Notes: generated by a model from the letters alone, not told the origin. DNA of 64,000 bases from an uncultured Clostridia bacterium (GCA_945912145.1 CAMEBF010000004.1:62001-126000), one strand, 5' to 3'. Shown: positions 17,315-26,784, counted from the stretch's first letter. Translations and numbers: made by a program.

Positions 17315-19099
17315 TTATGCTTCGGGTGTCTTTTTGATTTCGATGCCGAGAACATCTAACTGCTCCTGATCAACTTCGGACGGACAATTCGTCATCGGTT
17401 CGGTCGCGTCCTTGAGCTTCGGATACGCGATAACGTCGCGCAGGCTCTCGGCACCGATCATCTGCATGACCAGTCTGTCAAGGCCGATGCCCATACCGCC
17501 GTGAGGCGGCGCGCCGTACTTGAACGCGCCCAGCAGGAAACCGAATTTTTCGTTGGCCTCCTCTTCGGAAAGACCCAACAGACGGAAAATTCTGTCCTGA
17601 AGCTCGGGATTCGTGATACGGATTGATCCCGAAGAAAGCTCGATGCCGTTGAGAACCAGATCGTAGGCCTTGGCACGAACGGAGGCTTTATCGGATTCCA
17701 GATACGGAATACATTCGTCGAGCGGCGAAGTAAACGGGTGGTGCATCGCCACGAACTGCTGCGCATCCTCGTCCCAGTCAAAGAACGGGAACTCCGTAAT
17801 CCACAGGAAATTATAACCCTCTTTGATGATATCCAGTTTTCTGGCGACCTCACAGCGAAGCGCGCCGAGAACGGAGAGAACAAGCGATTTCTTGCGGTCG
17901 GCAACGATCAGAACGACGTCGCCCTTTTCCGCGCCGGCTTTTTTGAGAATCGCCGCCATTTCGTCTTCGGTCATGAACTTCGCGAACGAAGACGCGATAC
18001 CGTCGTCGGTCATACGAATCCAGGCAAGGCCTTTCGCGCCGATGCCCTTGGCGGTTTCCGTCAGCTTGTCGATCTCTTTTCTCGACAGCGTTTTGACAGC
18101 GTTTTTCGCGGTAAACGCGCGCACCGTGCCGCCGGCTTCAAGCGCCGACTTAAAGACCACAAACTCGCTGTTCTTCACTTCGTCGGAGAGGTCGTAAAGC
18201 TCCATGCCGAAACGGGTATCGGGCTTGTCCGAACCGTAGCGATCCATCGCCTCCGCATAGGTCAGACGCGGCAGTTTTTCGGGAATCTCCACGCCGATGG
18301 CCTCTTTGAAAACGGTGTGAATGTATTTTTCGATAATCTCCAGCACGTCCTCGACGTCCACGAAAGACATCTCCAGGTCGATCTGGGTAAATTCGGGCTG
18401 TCTGTCGGCACGCAGATCCTCGTCGCGGAAGCAGCGGGCAATCTGGATATAGCGGTCAAACCCGGCAACCATCGAGATCTGTTTATAAAGCTGCGGAGAC
18501 TGCGGCAGCGCATAAAACGTGCCGTTGTGAAGACGGGAGGGCACAAGGAAGTCTCGCGCTCCCTCCGGCGTCGATTTCATAAGCATCGGCGTTTCAATTT
18601 CGATAAAGCCGTTGTCATAGAAGAAATCACGCGTAATCTTCGCCACTTTATTTCTCAATAAAATATTTTTCTGTAAATCGGGACGGCGCAGATCGAGATA
18701 GCGGTATTTCAGTCTCGTCGTTTCCGCCGTGGGACAATTCTCAATAATCTCAAAGGGCGGCGTTTCACTCTTAGCCAGAATGCGCAGCTCTTCGACGTCG
18801 ATTTCAATATCGCCGGTGGGGATTTCCGCGTTCTTTGCCGAACGCTCCCTCACGGTGCCGACAGCGGCGAGCACATACTCGCTTCTCGCCGAAGCCGCTT
18901 TTTCAAAGACGGCCTTATCGGTATTCTCGTCAAACGCGAGCTGAATGATGCCCGTTCTGTCGCGCAGGTCAATAAAAATCAGCGAGCCCAAATCGCGCTG
19001 ACGCTGCACCCAGCCGCAGAGCGTCACCTTTTTGCCTGCGTCGGCAAGCCGCAAATCGGCGCAGTAATGGGTTCTTTTCAAACCGGTCATAAATTCCAT
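17315..19099 (-). CDS. aspS: Aspartyl-tRNA synthetase
   Basis: Class II synthetase charging tRNA-Asp, and possibly tRNA-Asn if the organism uses the amidotransferase route. It has 594 residues: an N-terminal OB fold (CGWVQRQRDLGSLIFIDLRDRTG), class II motif 1 and motif 2 (IARCFRDEDLRADRQPEFTQ), a bacterial GAD insertion domain, and motif 3 GIGLDRLVM. Whether it is discriminating was not determined. AAGGA precedes ATG 19099. It lies 36 bases downstream of hisS, the usual pairing in Firmicutes. Confidence 0.98.
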   Translation of the reverse strand: MEFMTGLKRTHYCADLRLADAGKKVTLCGWVQRQRDLGSLIFIDLRDRTGIIQLAFDENTDKAVFEKAASARSEYVLAAVGTVRERSAKNAEIPTGDIEIDVEELRILAKSETPPFEIIENCPTAETTRLKYRYLDLRRPDLQKNILLRNKVAKITRDFFYDNGFIEIETPMLMKSTPEGARDFLVPSRLHNGTFYALPQSPQLYKQISMVAGFDRYIQIARCFRDEDLRADRQPEFTQIDLEMSFVDVEDVLEIIEKYIHTVFKEAIGVEIPEKLPRLTYAEAMDRYGSDKPDTRFGMELYDLSDEVKNSEFVVFKSALEAGGTVRAFTAKNAVKTLSRKEIDKLTETAKGIGAKGLAWIRMTDDGIASSFAKFMTEDEMAAILKKAGAEKGDVVLIVADRKKSLVLSVLGALRCEVARKLDIIKEGYNFLWITEFPFFDWDEDAQQFVAMHHPFTSPLDECIPYLESDKASVRAKAYDLVLNGIELSSGSIRITNPELQDRIFRLLGLSEEEANEKFGFLLGAFKYGAPPHGGMGIGLDRLVMQMIGAESLRDVIAYPKLKDATEPMTNCPSEVDQEQLDVLGIEIKKTPEA

Positions 19100-19135
19100 A
19101 GAAGTTATCCTTCTTCCTACTGTATTCTATAGTGG

Positions 19136-20470
19136 TCAGATTTTTCCCAAAAGAGAAGAAACATCAAAATTATCGGTGGTATTGATGTCATCCAGCGTTT
19201 TGTCGATGGACATCCGGATAAAGTTCTCGGCGAAATCCTCAAGCGCAAGCTCCGTTTCGGTGCCATCCGCCATACATTTGACACGCGCTGCGCCGTTTTT
19301 GATCTCATCCTCACCCAATACCACGGTAAAGAGCGCGCCGGTCTTATTGGCGTACTTCATCTGCGCCTTGAGCGAACGTCCCACGGTATCGAACAGGCAC
19401 GGAACGCCCTCTTCCCGCAGTTCTGCCGCCATCTTCGCCGCCACAAGATTGGCTTCAACGCTCATCGCGGCGATGTACAGCTCAGGCGGTTCTTCTTTCG
19501 GCAGATCAATGCCGCTTGCATCCAGCAGCATCATGAAACGCTCCAGTCCGATCGCAAAACCGCACGCCGGAACACTCGAGCCGCCAAGCTCCTCGACCAG
19601 ACCGTCATAGCGGCCGCCGCCGCATACCGTACTCTGCGCGCCGAGCGAGCCGGTCACGAACTCAAACACCGTCCGGGTGTAATAGTCCAGTCCGCGGACG
19701 ATCGTGGGGTTGACCGTATATTCGATGCCCATTGCGTCGAGATATTTCTGCGTCAAGTCAAAATGCGCGCGGCAATCGTCGCAGATATAATCGAGAATCT
19801 TCGGCGCGCCTGCCGCAATTTCGGAGCAGACCGGGCTTTTGCAGTCGAGAATGCGCATGGGATTGCGGTCAAGCCGCCCCCGACAGGTCTCACAGAGATC
19901 ATCCTTACGCGCGGTAAAATACTCCCGCAGCGCATTCTGATAGGCAGCGCGGCAGGTCTTGCAGCCGATGGAATTGATCTCGAGCCGTAGATCGTCGATT
20001 CCGAAGAAATCGAAAATGCTCTTTGCCAGCGCGATCACCTCCGCGTCCTCCGACGGATCGGCGGCGCCGAAGCATTCCACGCCGAACTGGTGGAACTCGC
20101 GCAGACGACCTGCCTGCGGTTTTTCATAGCGGTAGCACGGCGTCACATACGAATACTTCTGCGGCATCGGCTCATTAAAGAGCCCGTGCTCCAGAAAAGC
20201 GCGCACCGCGCCGGCGGTTCCTTCGGGCTTTAAGGTGATGCTGCGTCCGCCGTTGTCGTTGAACGTGTACATCTCCTTCTGTACGACGTCCGTCGTCTCA
20301 CCGACGGAACGGTTAAACAGCTCTGTATGCTCAAAGACCGGCGTCCGGATCTCCTTGAAGCCGAAGTTGTTCGCGATCTCGAGCATGGTGGATTCTACAA
20401 ATCGATTTCGATAGCTGACCGCAGGCAGCACGTCGCCGGTGCCTCTTGCGGCCTTTGTCAGCAATGCCAT
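19136..20470 (-). CDS. hisS: Histidyl-tRNA synthetase
   Basis: Class II synthetase for tRNA-His, 444 residues. Motifs visible are KEIRTPVFEHTELF, the LKPEGTAGAVRAFLEHGL motif 2 region, the histidine-binding GLDYYTRTVFEF, and motif 3 CGFAIGLERFM, followed by an anticodon-binding C-terminal domain. ATG 20470 has GAGGT six bases before it. No T-box fits in the 61 bases separating it from mgsA. Confidence 0.98.
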   Translation of the reverse strand: MALLTKAARGTGDVLPAVSYRNRFVESTMLEIANNFGFKEIRTPVFEHTELFNRSVGETTDVVQKEMYTFNDNGGRSITLKPEGTAGAVRAFLEHGLFNEPMPQKYSYVTPCYRYEKPQAGRLREFHQFGVECFGAADPSEDAEVIALAKSIFDFFGIDDLRLEINSIGCKTCRAAYQNALREYFTARKDDLCETCRGRLDRNPMRILDCKSPVCSEIAAGAPKILDYICDDCRAHFDLTQKYLDAMGIEYTVNPTIVRGLDYYTRTVFEFVTGSLGAQSTVCGGGRYDGLVEELGGSSVPACGFAIGLERFMMLLDASGIDLPKEEPPELYIAAMSVEANLVAAKMAAELREEGVPCLFDTVGRSLKAQMKYANKTGALFTVVLGEDEIKNGAARVKCMADGTETELALEDFAENFIRMSIDKTLDDINTTDNFDVSSLLGKI

Positions 20471-20531
20471 AAAATTACCTCATGATTCAAACAAAGACGA
20501 CGCAGCCGCCGCCTTTGCTTCTTTTTCTTCT

Positions 20532-20936
20532 TTATTTTTTCGGATTGACAATATCGCGCCAGTCAAGGTCACCGCGATCAAGTCCCATGATCAGGCATTC
20601 CGCCGTGGCGATGTTCGTCGCGACCGGGATATTGTGCACGTCGCACAGACGCAGAATCGACGTTTCGTTCGGCTCATGCGGCTTCGCGTTCAAGGGATCG
20701 CGGAAGAAAAGCAGCAAGTCGATCTCGTTGCATTGAATGCGCGACGCGATCTGCTGAACGCCGCCCTGTGAACCGCTCATAAATTTAGCAATTTTCAGTC
20801 CCGTTGCTTCCGCAACCTGTCTTCCCGTTGTTCCGGTGGCGCACAAATTATGACGGCTCAATATTCCGCAGTACGCGATACAAAACTGCGTCATAAGTTC
20901 CTTTTTTGAATCGTGAGCAATCAAAGCTATATTCAT
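20532..20936 (-). CDS. mgsA: Methylglyoxal synthase
   Basis: Converts dihydroxyacetone phosphate to methylglyoxal, releasing phosphate and bypassing lower glycolysis. It has 134 residues. Family motifs are all present: IALIAHDSKK, CATGTTGRQV, MSGSQGGVQQ, and the catalytic-Asp segment LLLFFRDPLNAKPHEPNE. The start is the ATG of MNIALIAHD; a longer frame lacks similarity. It has its own promoter, is 62 bases upstream of hisS, and sits downstream of minD as in several Clostridia. Confidence 0.97.
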   Translation of the reverse strand: MNIALIAHDSKKELMTQFCIAYCGILSRHNLCATGTTGRQVAEATGLKIAKFMSGSQGGVQQIASRIQCNEIDLLLFFRDPLNAKPHEPNETSILRLCDVHNIPVATNIATAECLIMGLDRGDLDWRDIVNPKK

Positions 20937-20986
20937 GTTTTTACACCGTCTTTCCAAAAATGCAATTTGAAATATCTTGTTTTATA

Positions 20987-21015
20987 ATCATATCATAAAA
21001 TTTTTCATATTTCAA
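20987..21015 (-). promoter_or_regulatory. Sigma-A promoter of mgsA-hisS-aspS
   Basis: On the minus strand TTGAAA (21010-21015), 17 bases, TATGAT (20987-20992), about 50 bases before mgsA. It lies in A/T-rich DNA separating minD from mgsA. Confidence 0.7.
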
Positions 21016-21071
21016 CAGAATCTTTTTAAGTTTTTTCAGTTTGATGAAAAAAAACCAAACGCGCTATCTTA

Positions 21072-21803
21072 TTATAAGACAAGCGGAACGGTCTGCCCGT
21101 CCATTCGCAGTACAATGCGTTCGACCGCCTTTTGGAATTTGCTTTTGTCTCCGGGCAATACGCCGGTTACGGAGCTTTGCGGAATTTTTTTATCTTCGGG
21201 CAGCACGCCCAGAAGCTGTACGCCGGAACGGTCAATGACGCCGTCGAGATTGAGCAACCGGCATTTCGCCGCCGCTTTTTTCTGAAAACGGTTAATGACG
21301 AGCCGCATATTCTCGCGACTGATGCCGAATTTTTCCGTTTCTGCCGCCGCGGCCGCCGCGCCTTTGACGGACACCTCATCCGCTGTCGCGATAAAAACAG
21401 CCTTTTCACACGCCGTCGCCGCCCGCTTCAGATTGCGGTCGATGCCCGCCGGCGCGTCAATCAGGATCACGTCGAAGCTCTCGCCGCACCGGCTCACCAA
21501 TCGGACAAATACATCGTCGGACAACGTTTCGTCATATTCTTTGGGAGAGGGCAAAAGCGTCAGATTGTCCGCGACCGGCAAAAATGCGTTTTCAAGCTCG
21601 CACGCTTCGCGTTCAACATCGAGCCATGTGTTCATTGTTTTATCCGCGACACCCAACAGGATATCCAGCGCGCCGAGCCCCGTATCGGCATCTATCAGCA
21701 GGACTTTTTTTCCTTGTTTCGCCATCGCTCTGCCGAAAAAGAGAGTTGCCGTGGATTTACCCACGCCGCCTTTTCCGGAGGCGATCAGTATTGTTTCCGC
21801 CAT
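21072..21803 (-). CDS. minD: Septum-site determining ATPase MinD-like (ParA family)
   Basis: Deviant-Walker ATPase of the MinD/ParA family, 243 residues. The deviant P-loop is SGKGGVGKSTATL near the N-terminus, switch I follows as LIDADTGLGALDILLG, and Walker B is ILIDAPAGID. The C-terminus contains a short amphipathic stretch that could be the membrane-targeting helix, though it is not canonical. The gene follows mreBCD-PBP2, the usual min position, but minC and minE are not here. AAGGAGG precedes ATG 21803. A different ParA-like role is possible. Confidence 0.8.
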   Translation of the reverse strand: MAETILIASGKGGVGKSTATLFFGRAMAKQGKKVLLIDADTGLGALDILLGVADKTMNTWLDVEREACELENAFLPVADNLTLLPSPKEYDETLSDDVFVRLVSRCGESFDVILIDAPAGIDRNLKRAATACEKAVFIATADEVSVKGAAAAAAETEKFGISRENMRLVINRFQKKAAAKCRLLNLDGVIDRSGVQLLGVLPEDKKIPQSSVTGVLPGDKSKFQKAVERIVLRMDGQTVPLVL

Positions 21804-21813
21804 AGACTCCTCC

Positions 21814-23919
21814 TTATCGCAGCAATTGATTGGACGGCTGAGAGGTTGAGATCTGATTTTTCGTCGAGAAATAGTAATCGTAGATATCTGCCGCCACGGT
21901 CGCCGTCGCCGTACCGCTGTCCACGTTCTCGATGATAACGGCAATCGCAATCTCGGGATTATCAAACGGCGCAAAGGATACATTCAGACCGTTGTTGCCC
22001 TCAAGCGTTTTACCATTCACGATCTTTTTGACCTGCGATGTACCGGTCTTCGCGCCGACCTTTTCGGTAATGCCCGCAAACGCGGTGCGACAGGAGCCGG
22101 TTGTGGTAACGGCGAGCATACCCTCTTTCACAATATCGATCGACGACTGCGAAATCCCCGTTCTCTCCACGGCCTCGGGCTTCGCCTCGTACAGAATCTC
22201 ATCATGATCGGCGGACATGATATACTTGACGTAATGACACTTGTAGCGCGTACCGTTGTTGGCAATCGTCGCGCCGTAGTTCGCAAGCTGAATGATTGTA
22301 AACAGGTTGTCCGACTGGCCGATGGCAGCCTGAATCGTATCGCCCATCTGCCAGGTGGAGCCGATGGATTCGCGGTAGGCTCGCCCCGCCAGAATACCGG
22401 CGGATTCGTTGAGCTCGACGCCGGTCTTCTGACCGAGTCCGAGTTTGGAACTGTAGTCGTTCATGACGTCGATGCCGAGTTGCTCCGCGACGTTATAGAA
22501 ATAGATATTGCAGGATTTTTCGAGCGCCGTCACGACGTTCAGCTCGCCGTGTGCGCTCAGGCAGCCGAACGTTACGTCGAAATACTGAAACACGCTTGAA
22601 CAGTAAAACTTCGTCTGCTTATCGATGACGCCGGTCTCAAGCCCCGCTAAAGCGGTAGAGAGCTTCATCGTAGAGCCGGGTTCATAGGAGCTTTGCAATA
22701 CGCGGTTAATCAGCGGCGAGCCCTTTGCCTTTAAAAGCGAATTATAATTCTGATAATACTCCGTAAGATTATAAGAGGGATACGACGCGCTTGCCAGCAC
22801 TTCGCCGGTATTGACATCCAGCACAACGACAGCTCCCGCCGCGTCAAGCTCCGAATTGGCAGAGTTCTTGGTCAGCTCTAAAATTCTTGCCTGCAGCGCA
22901 TTCTGCGCTACGCGCTGAAGTCCGGCGTCGAGCGTGAGCACCACGGTATCGCCCTGTTTCGGTATGACGGTATAGGAAGACGTCACCGCGCCACCTGCGT
23001 CCACCGAGATCGTTTTGACGCCTTTTTCTCCCCGCAGGGTATCCTCCATCGCGCTTTCAATGCCGAATTTTCCGACATAATCAGTCAGCGTATAGGCGTT
23101 GCGGTCAAGATTCTCAAGCTCCTCCTGAGAATAGTTGCCGGAGTTTTTCTTTTCCTCCAGCTCTTTTTGGCGGCTGTCGTATTCATCGCTGCTGATGGCA
23201 CCGGTGATGCCGACAATATGCGGTGCCAGCGTGCCGTCATAAAACTCTCGGTAAGTATCGACCGAAGCCTCCACACCTTTGAAGAAATCGCTCTTTTCCT
23301 TTATAATAGAAATCGTTTCGTTGGAAACATCCTCGGCGAACGTATACGGCGTCGAGACACTGTAGCCGGTGCGCCACATCTCATACAGGACAGACGCAAT
23401 TTTTCTCGCTTCGGCTCGGTCGTATTCTTCCAAAGAATACAGCTCAATCAGCGCGTCCAGACAGTTATCCGCCGTTGCGTAAGGGTTCAGATTGAGCATA
23501 TTCTTCTTTTTCAGATTGGCAATATCCGTCTCGCGTCCTTCGGTGTACGTGAGATTTCCGTTTTCATCATAAGTAAGAGGAAGATTATCGATCCATTTCT
23601 CATTCTTGGATTCGCAAAGCTCGATCAGCGCGGCGATAATGCGATTTCTCTCCTGCTGTTTTGACTGCGGCGGGAACAGCGCGGCGTTAAACTCGATGCT
23701 GTTACCCTGACGGTTGGAAACCAGCGTGACGCCGTTGCGGTCAAGAATTTCGCCTCTTGCCGCCTCCACCACGACCTGAACCTGCGACGACGAGCCGGAA
23801 TACGAAGCTTCGCCGCCGGAAATGATCGTCACCGACAGAAAAACACCGTACAGAAGCAGAATGCCGATGAAGAGCATCAGAATAATTTTGACCCGCAAGT
23901 CGGTTTTTGACTTTTTCAA
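21814..23919 (-). CDS. mrdA: Class B penicillin-binding protein 2 (elongation type, MrdA)
   Basis: Transpeptidase of the lateral-wall elongasome. It has about 701 residues: a short cytosolic tail, one membrane helix (about 11-31), a long PBP dimer domain, and the transpeptidase domain with STMK in YEPGSTMKL, SCN in EKSCNIYF and KTG in GAKTGTSQ. There are no PASTA repeats, in contrast to the dcw PBP. The likely start is TTG 23919, which overlaps the mreD stop as TTGA and has GGGGGAGAG seven bases upstream. Placement after mreBCD supports the elongation role. Confidence 0.93.
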   Translation of the reverse strand: MKKSKTDLRVKIILMLFIGILLLYGVFLSVTIISGGEASYSGSSSQVQVVVEAARGEILDRNGVTLVSNRQGNSIEFNAALFPPQSKQQERNRIIAALIELCESKNEKWIDNLPLTYDENGNLTYTEGRETDIANLKKKNMLNLNPYATADNCLDALIELYSLEEYDRAEARKIASVLYEMWRTGYSVSTPYTFAEDVSNETISIIKEKSDFFKGVEASVDTYREFYDGTLAPHIVGITGAISSDEYDSRQKELEEKKNSGNYSQEELENLDRNAYTLTDYVGKFGIESAMEDTLRGEKGVKTISVDAGGAVTSSYTVIPKQGDTVVLTLDAGLQRVAQNALQARILELTKNSANSELDAAGAVVVLDVNTGEVLASASYPSYNLTEYYQNYNSLLKAKGSPLINRVLQSSYEPGSTMKLSTALAGLETGVIDKQTKFYCSSVFQYFDVTFGCLSAHGELNVVTALEKSCNIYFYNVAEQLGIDVMNDYSSKLGLGQKTGVELNESAGILAGRAYRESIGSTWQMGDTIQAAIGQSDNLFTIIQLANYGATIANNGTRYKCHYVKYIMSADHDEILYEAKPEAVERTGISQSSIDIVKEGMLAVTTTGSCRTAFAGITEKVGAKTGTSQVKKIVNGKTLEGNNGLNVSFAPFDNPEIAIAVIIENVDSGTATATVAADIYDYYFSTKNQISTSQPSNQLLR

Positions 23920-24485
23920 CTCCGATCTCTCCCCCGTTTGATTCTTCCGATTTTCGCTTCGCTGCGCTCCGGTTCCCGGAGCTTTTCGCTGATGAATCGA
24001 ATGAAATAGTATAAAATAAAGGAAAACAACGCCGTGACCACCGCCGACGGCAGATAAAACCCAAGCAGTTTTTTGTTGCCGGCGTCGCCGATCGGGATAC
24101 TGACGGAAACCCACCAGAACAGAACGGCATAAACGGCGCTTGCCGCTGTGGTAAAGCAATACTGCGTCAGCAAGCGGTTTTTCATGATAAAGCGAACCAT
24201 AAGTCCCGCGACGCATCCGATAAACGCGAGATACAGCGCATGAAGGCCGTCGGGTCCTCCGGCACAAACATCCCAGAACGCACCGGCTGCCGCACCGTAC
24301 AGCAGACCCGCCGTTTCGCCCTCACAAAGCCCGACGCAGACAGCGAACGGGATCAGCGGCATCAACCTCGCGCCGAAAAAGGTCGGCAAAAGCCCGTCCG
24401 TATTCTGCAACGCCGCCAGCAGAATCGCCGTCAGCAACAGCAGTATTCTTTTGATAAAAACGGGGATTCCCTCCGAACGGAACAT
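23916..24485 (-). CDS. mreD: Rod shape-determining protein MreD
   Basis: Small polytopic membrane protein of the elongasome, 189 residues with five to six predicted helices. It is recognised by hydrophobic pattern, by MPLIPFAVCVGLCEGETAG with the family Glu-Gly, and by position between mreC and PBP2. A charged C-terminal tail extends past the last helix. ATG 24485 has AAAAGGAG seven bases upstream. A 210-base gap with a dispersed repeat separates it from mreC, which is unusual for this operon. Confidence 0.88.
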   Translation of the reverse strand: MFRSEGIPVFIKRILLLLTAILLAALQNTDGLLPTFFGARLMPLIPFAVCVGLCEGETAGLLYGAAAGAFWDVCAGGPDGLHALYLAFIGCVAGLMVRFIMKNRLLTQYCFTTAASAVYAVLFWWVSVSIPIGDAGNKKLLGFYLPSAVVTALFSFILYYFIRFISEKLREPERSEAKIGRIKRGRDRS

Positions 24486-24640
24486 TTTTCGGCTCCTTTT
24501 CTTCAACTGTCATTTCAGGTATACATCCGAAACTTCTTACCTGTTTACTCTTCACTGCGTCGCAACAGCGACGCCAAAACGCCTGCCGGTGCCGGGCGAT
24601 TACGAATCGCCACAACACTCTCGCCGTGAACTTTCATTTA

Positions 24641-24698
24641 AAATCAAGCGCAAAGCGCTTCCGAAACTATTCACTATTCACTCTTCACTCTTCACTCA
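24641..24698. repeat. Dispersed intergenic repeat, copy A (inside the mre operon)
   Basis: Read on the minus strand from the mreC stop: a tail of near-tandem GTGAAGA/GTGAATA units, then the core TTTCGGAAGCGCTTTGCGCT and TGATTT. The same core with different tails occurs at 43,029-43,082 and 44,579-44,709. The tail abuts the mreC stop codon. The rest of the mreC-mreD gap (24,486-24,640) contains no gene that I can see. Confidence 0.7.
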
Positions 24699-25556
24699 CT
24701 CCGCCGTGCTGTCTTCGCCGGTGTCTTTCGCGAATGAGGTGATGACAAACACGTCGTTGAGCGTCCGCACATCCACACCGGGTTCGATGACGCCGTACAC
24801 AGAGACGTCGGTCTCCTCATTTTTCATAACCGTGATCGTTCCCACGACAAGATCGCGTGGGAAGATGCCGCCGAGACCCGACGTACAGACGATGCCGCCG
24901 GGCGCGACCGCCGTATCTTTCGACAGCCCGGACATCCGGCACAGGCCGTCATACGAGAGTGCCGCCGTCGTGTTGGAATAGCCGTTTTCACGCGCTTTGA
25001 TCTCATATACGCTGATGTTGAGCGACGGGTCTAAGATCGTCCTGACCACGCAGGTCGTCAGCCCCGCTTCCTTGACAAGACCGACCACGCAGTTGCCGTA
25101 AATGACGGGATTGTTGACTTTTACGCCGTCTGTCGTTCCCTTGTCGAGTGTGAACGAATCGTATGCGTCCGACGTATTGCGGGAAATGACGGACGCCGGA
25201 CAGAACTCATAATCGGGGTTGTCCTCTTTGACGTCGAGAAACGCCTCATAGGCGTTCAGCTTCTGCTTTGTCCGCTCATAATCGACAAGCTGCTGCTCAT
25301 ATTCGTCGGCCTGCGATTCCAGCTCCTTTACACGCTGCTGATAGGTCGCAGACGAAGCGAACGAGCCTTTCCAATCTCCGGTCTTCTCCGCGACAAAGGC
25401 GGCGGCCTTCTGAAACGGACGGTAAATTACGCCTGCGACGTCGGTCAGAGGCGACACGGCGTCGTTCGTCACGGCAGCCAGAATCATGCCGGCGAGCAGA
25501 GCCGCCAGAATGCAGAGAATGACTTTAAATTGCGTACTTTTGAAAAAGTTTTTCAT
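24696..25556 (-). CDS. mreC: Rod shape-determining protein MreC
   Basis: Bitopic elongasome scaffold protein, 286 residues. It has an N-terminal membrane helix (about 10-30), a coiled coil (about 70-105, Glu/Gln rich), and paired beta-barrel domains with the family segments ASVISRNTSDAYDSFTLDKG and GGIVCTSGLGGIFPRDLVVG. Its start is 10 bases from the mreB stop. The stop codon touches the tail of a dispersed repeat. Confidence 0.96.
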   Translation of the reverse strand: MKNFFKSTQFKVILCILAALLAGMILAAVTNDAVSPLTDVAGVIYRPFQKAAAFVAEKTGDWKGSFASSATYQQRVKELESQADEYEQQLVDYERTKQKLNAYEAFLDVKEDNPDYEFCPASVISRNTSDAYDSFTLDKGTTDGVKVNNPVIYGNCVVGLVKEAGLTTCVVRTILDPSLNISVYEIKARENGYSNTTAALSYDGLCRMSGLSKDTAVAPGGIVCTSGLGGIFPRDLVVGTITVMKNEETDVSVYGVIEPGVDVRTLNDVFVITSFAKDTGEDSTAE

Positions 25557-25566
25557 ATCGTTATCC

Positions 25567-26562
25567 TTAAAGACCGAGAATGTTCTTTTCCAGACATCTT
25601 CCCGTGCCGAGAGCCGCGCAGTCCAGCGGATTCTGACAGATCTTAACGGGCATTTTCGTCACATGTGAGATCAGTTTGTCAATGCCGCGCAGCAGCGCGC
25701 CGCCTCCGGAAAGCATAATGCCGCGATCCAGAATATCCGACGCGAGCTCAGGCGGCGTTTTCTCGAGCGTATCGCAGATCATATCGACGATCTGATTGAC
25801 GCAGTCCGAGATTGCCTCGCGAACCTCCGCCGACGTAATCTCCACATTCTTCGGCAGGCCGTCGGTCAGGTTGCGTCCCTTGATATTGATCGCTGCTTCA
25901 CCGTCGTAGCGGTAAGCAGAACCGATCTTGATTTTGATGTCCTCGGCCGTTCTCGTGCCGATGAGCAGGTTATGTTTGCGCCGGACATAAGCGATGATCG
26001 CCTCGTCCATATCGTCGCCGCCGACGCGCACGGAATTCGACGCCACGATATCGCCGAGCGACACCACCGCGACCTCCGACGTACCTGCGCCCAGATCGGC
26101 AATCATGCTGCCGACCGGCTCGCCGACGGGAAGTCCCGCGCCGATCGCCGCCGCCATCGGCACTTCGATCAGGCTGACATAGCGTGCGCCGGCATTTCTT
26201 GCCGCATCGTGAACCGCGCGACGCTCAACCTCTGTGACGCCGGAGGGAATGCAGAGCATAACACGAGCCCGATTGAACGGTGTGTTGCCCTGCGCTTTTC
26301 TGATAAAGGCGCGCAGCATGTCCGCCGTCATTTCATAGTCGGCGATGACGCCGTTTTTCAGCGGACGCTCCGCCGTGATCGAACCGGGCGTCCGTCCGAT
26401 CATCGTTTTTGCCTCCGTTCCGACTGCGACCACCCTGGACGGCGTTTCGCGCACGTCAAGCGCCACGACGGAGGGTTCTCTTATAATAATCCCCTTTCCC
26501 TTGGCATAGACAAGGGTATTGGAGGTACCCAGATCAATTCCTAAATCCTGAGAAAACAACAT
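25567..26562 (-). CDS. mreB: Actin-like cell shape protein MreB
   Basis: Bacterial actin that forms membrane-bound filaments directing lateral wall synthesis. It has 331 residues. The ATP-binding motifs are [26 protein letters not shown] and [12 protein letters not shown]. The usual amphipathic start is short here, [10 protein letters not shown]. It is the first gene of mreB-mreC-mreD-mrdA-minD, with its own promoter facing away from the rimP promoter. An Mbl-type paralogue cannot be excluded by sequence alone, but linkage to mreCD supports MreB. Confidence 0.97.
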   Translation of the reverse strand: MLFSQDLGIDLGTSNTLVYAKGKGIIIREPSVVALDVRETPSRVVAVGTEAKTMIGRTPGSITAERPLKNGVIADYEMTADMLRAFIRKAQGNTPFNRARVMLCIPSGVTEVERRAVHDAARNAGARYVSLIEVPMAAAIGAGLPVGEPVGSMIADLGAGTSEVAVVSLGDIVASNSVRVGGDDMDEAIIAYVRRKHNLLIGTRTAEDIKIKIGSAYRYDGEAAINIKGRNLTDGLPKNVEITSAEVREAISDCVNQIVDMICDTLEKTPPELASDILDRGIMLSGGGALLRGIDKLISHVTKMPVKICQNPLDCAALGTGRCLEKNILGL

Positions 26563-26602
26563 TCTTCTTCACCTGTTTCCTGATTACAATCCATTTGGTT
26601 CT

Positions 26603-26631
26603 ATTATAACTTTTAATCGGAAATATTACAA
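26603..26631 (-). promoter_or_regulatory. Sigma-A promoter of the mreB operon
   Basis: On the minus strand TTGTAA (26626-26631), 17 bases, perfect TATAAT (26603-26608), 40 bases before the mreB start. Confidence 0.8.
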
Positions 26632-26698
26632 TAGGCAGTTCCGAAAATTTATAAAATTTTTGAAAACGGGATTCTTAAAAATATTTTTAGAAAAACGC

Positions 26699-26727
26699 TT
26701 GCATTTTTCTGAACCCGGTGTTATAAT
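26699..26727 (+). promoter_or_regulatory. Sigma-A promoter of the rimP-nusA-infB operon
   Basis: TTGCAT (26699-26704), 17 bases, perfect TATAAT (26722-26727). It diverges from the mreB promoter. Confidence 0.82.
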
Positions 26728-26754
26728 AACCGTAGTGATAGTATGTTTTTACTT

Positions 26755-26784
26755 GAGCGGGGTTCTCCTCGCTCTTTTGTTTTG
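26755..26784 (+). promoter_or_regulatory. Terminator-like leader hairpin upstream of rimP
   Basis: GAGCGGGG, loop TTCT, CCTCGCTC, then TTTTGTTTTG. It is an 8-pair stem and U-rich run about 20 bases after the expected transcription start and 28 bases before the rimP start. It would terminate unless bypassed, so it is a candidate attenuator for the whole operon. I believe rimP leader motifs have been described in related bacteria; the match was not tested. Confidence 0.65.

Noticed and set aside
20471-20531. Possible T-box upstream of hisS
   Set aside because: Only 61 bases, no T-box sequence and no terminator/antiterminator pair.
24660-24700. Short tandem units resembling a CRISPR array
   Set aside because: Units of about 7-14 bases with no unique spacers; part of the dispersed repeat.
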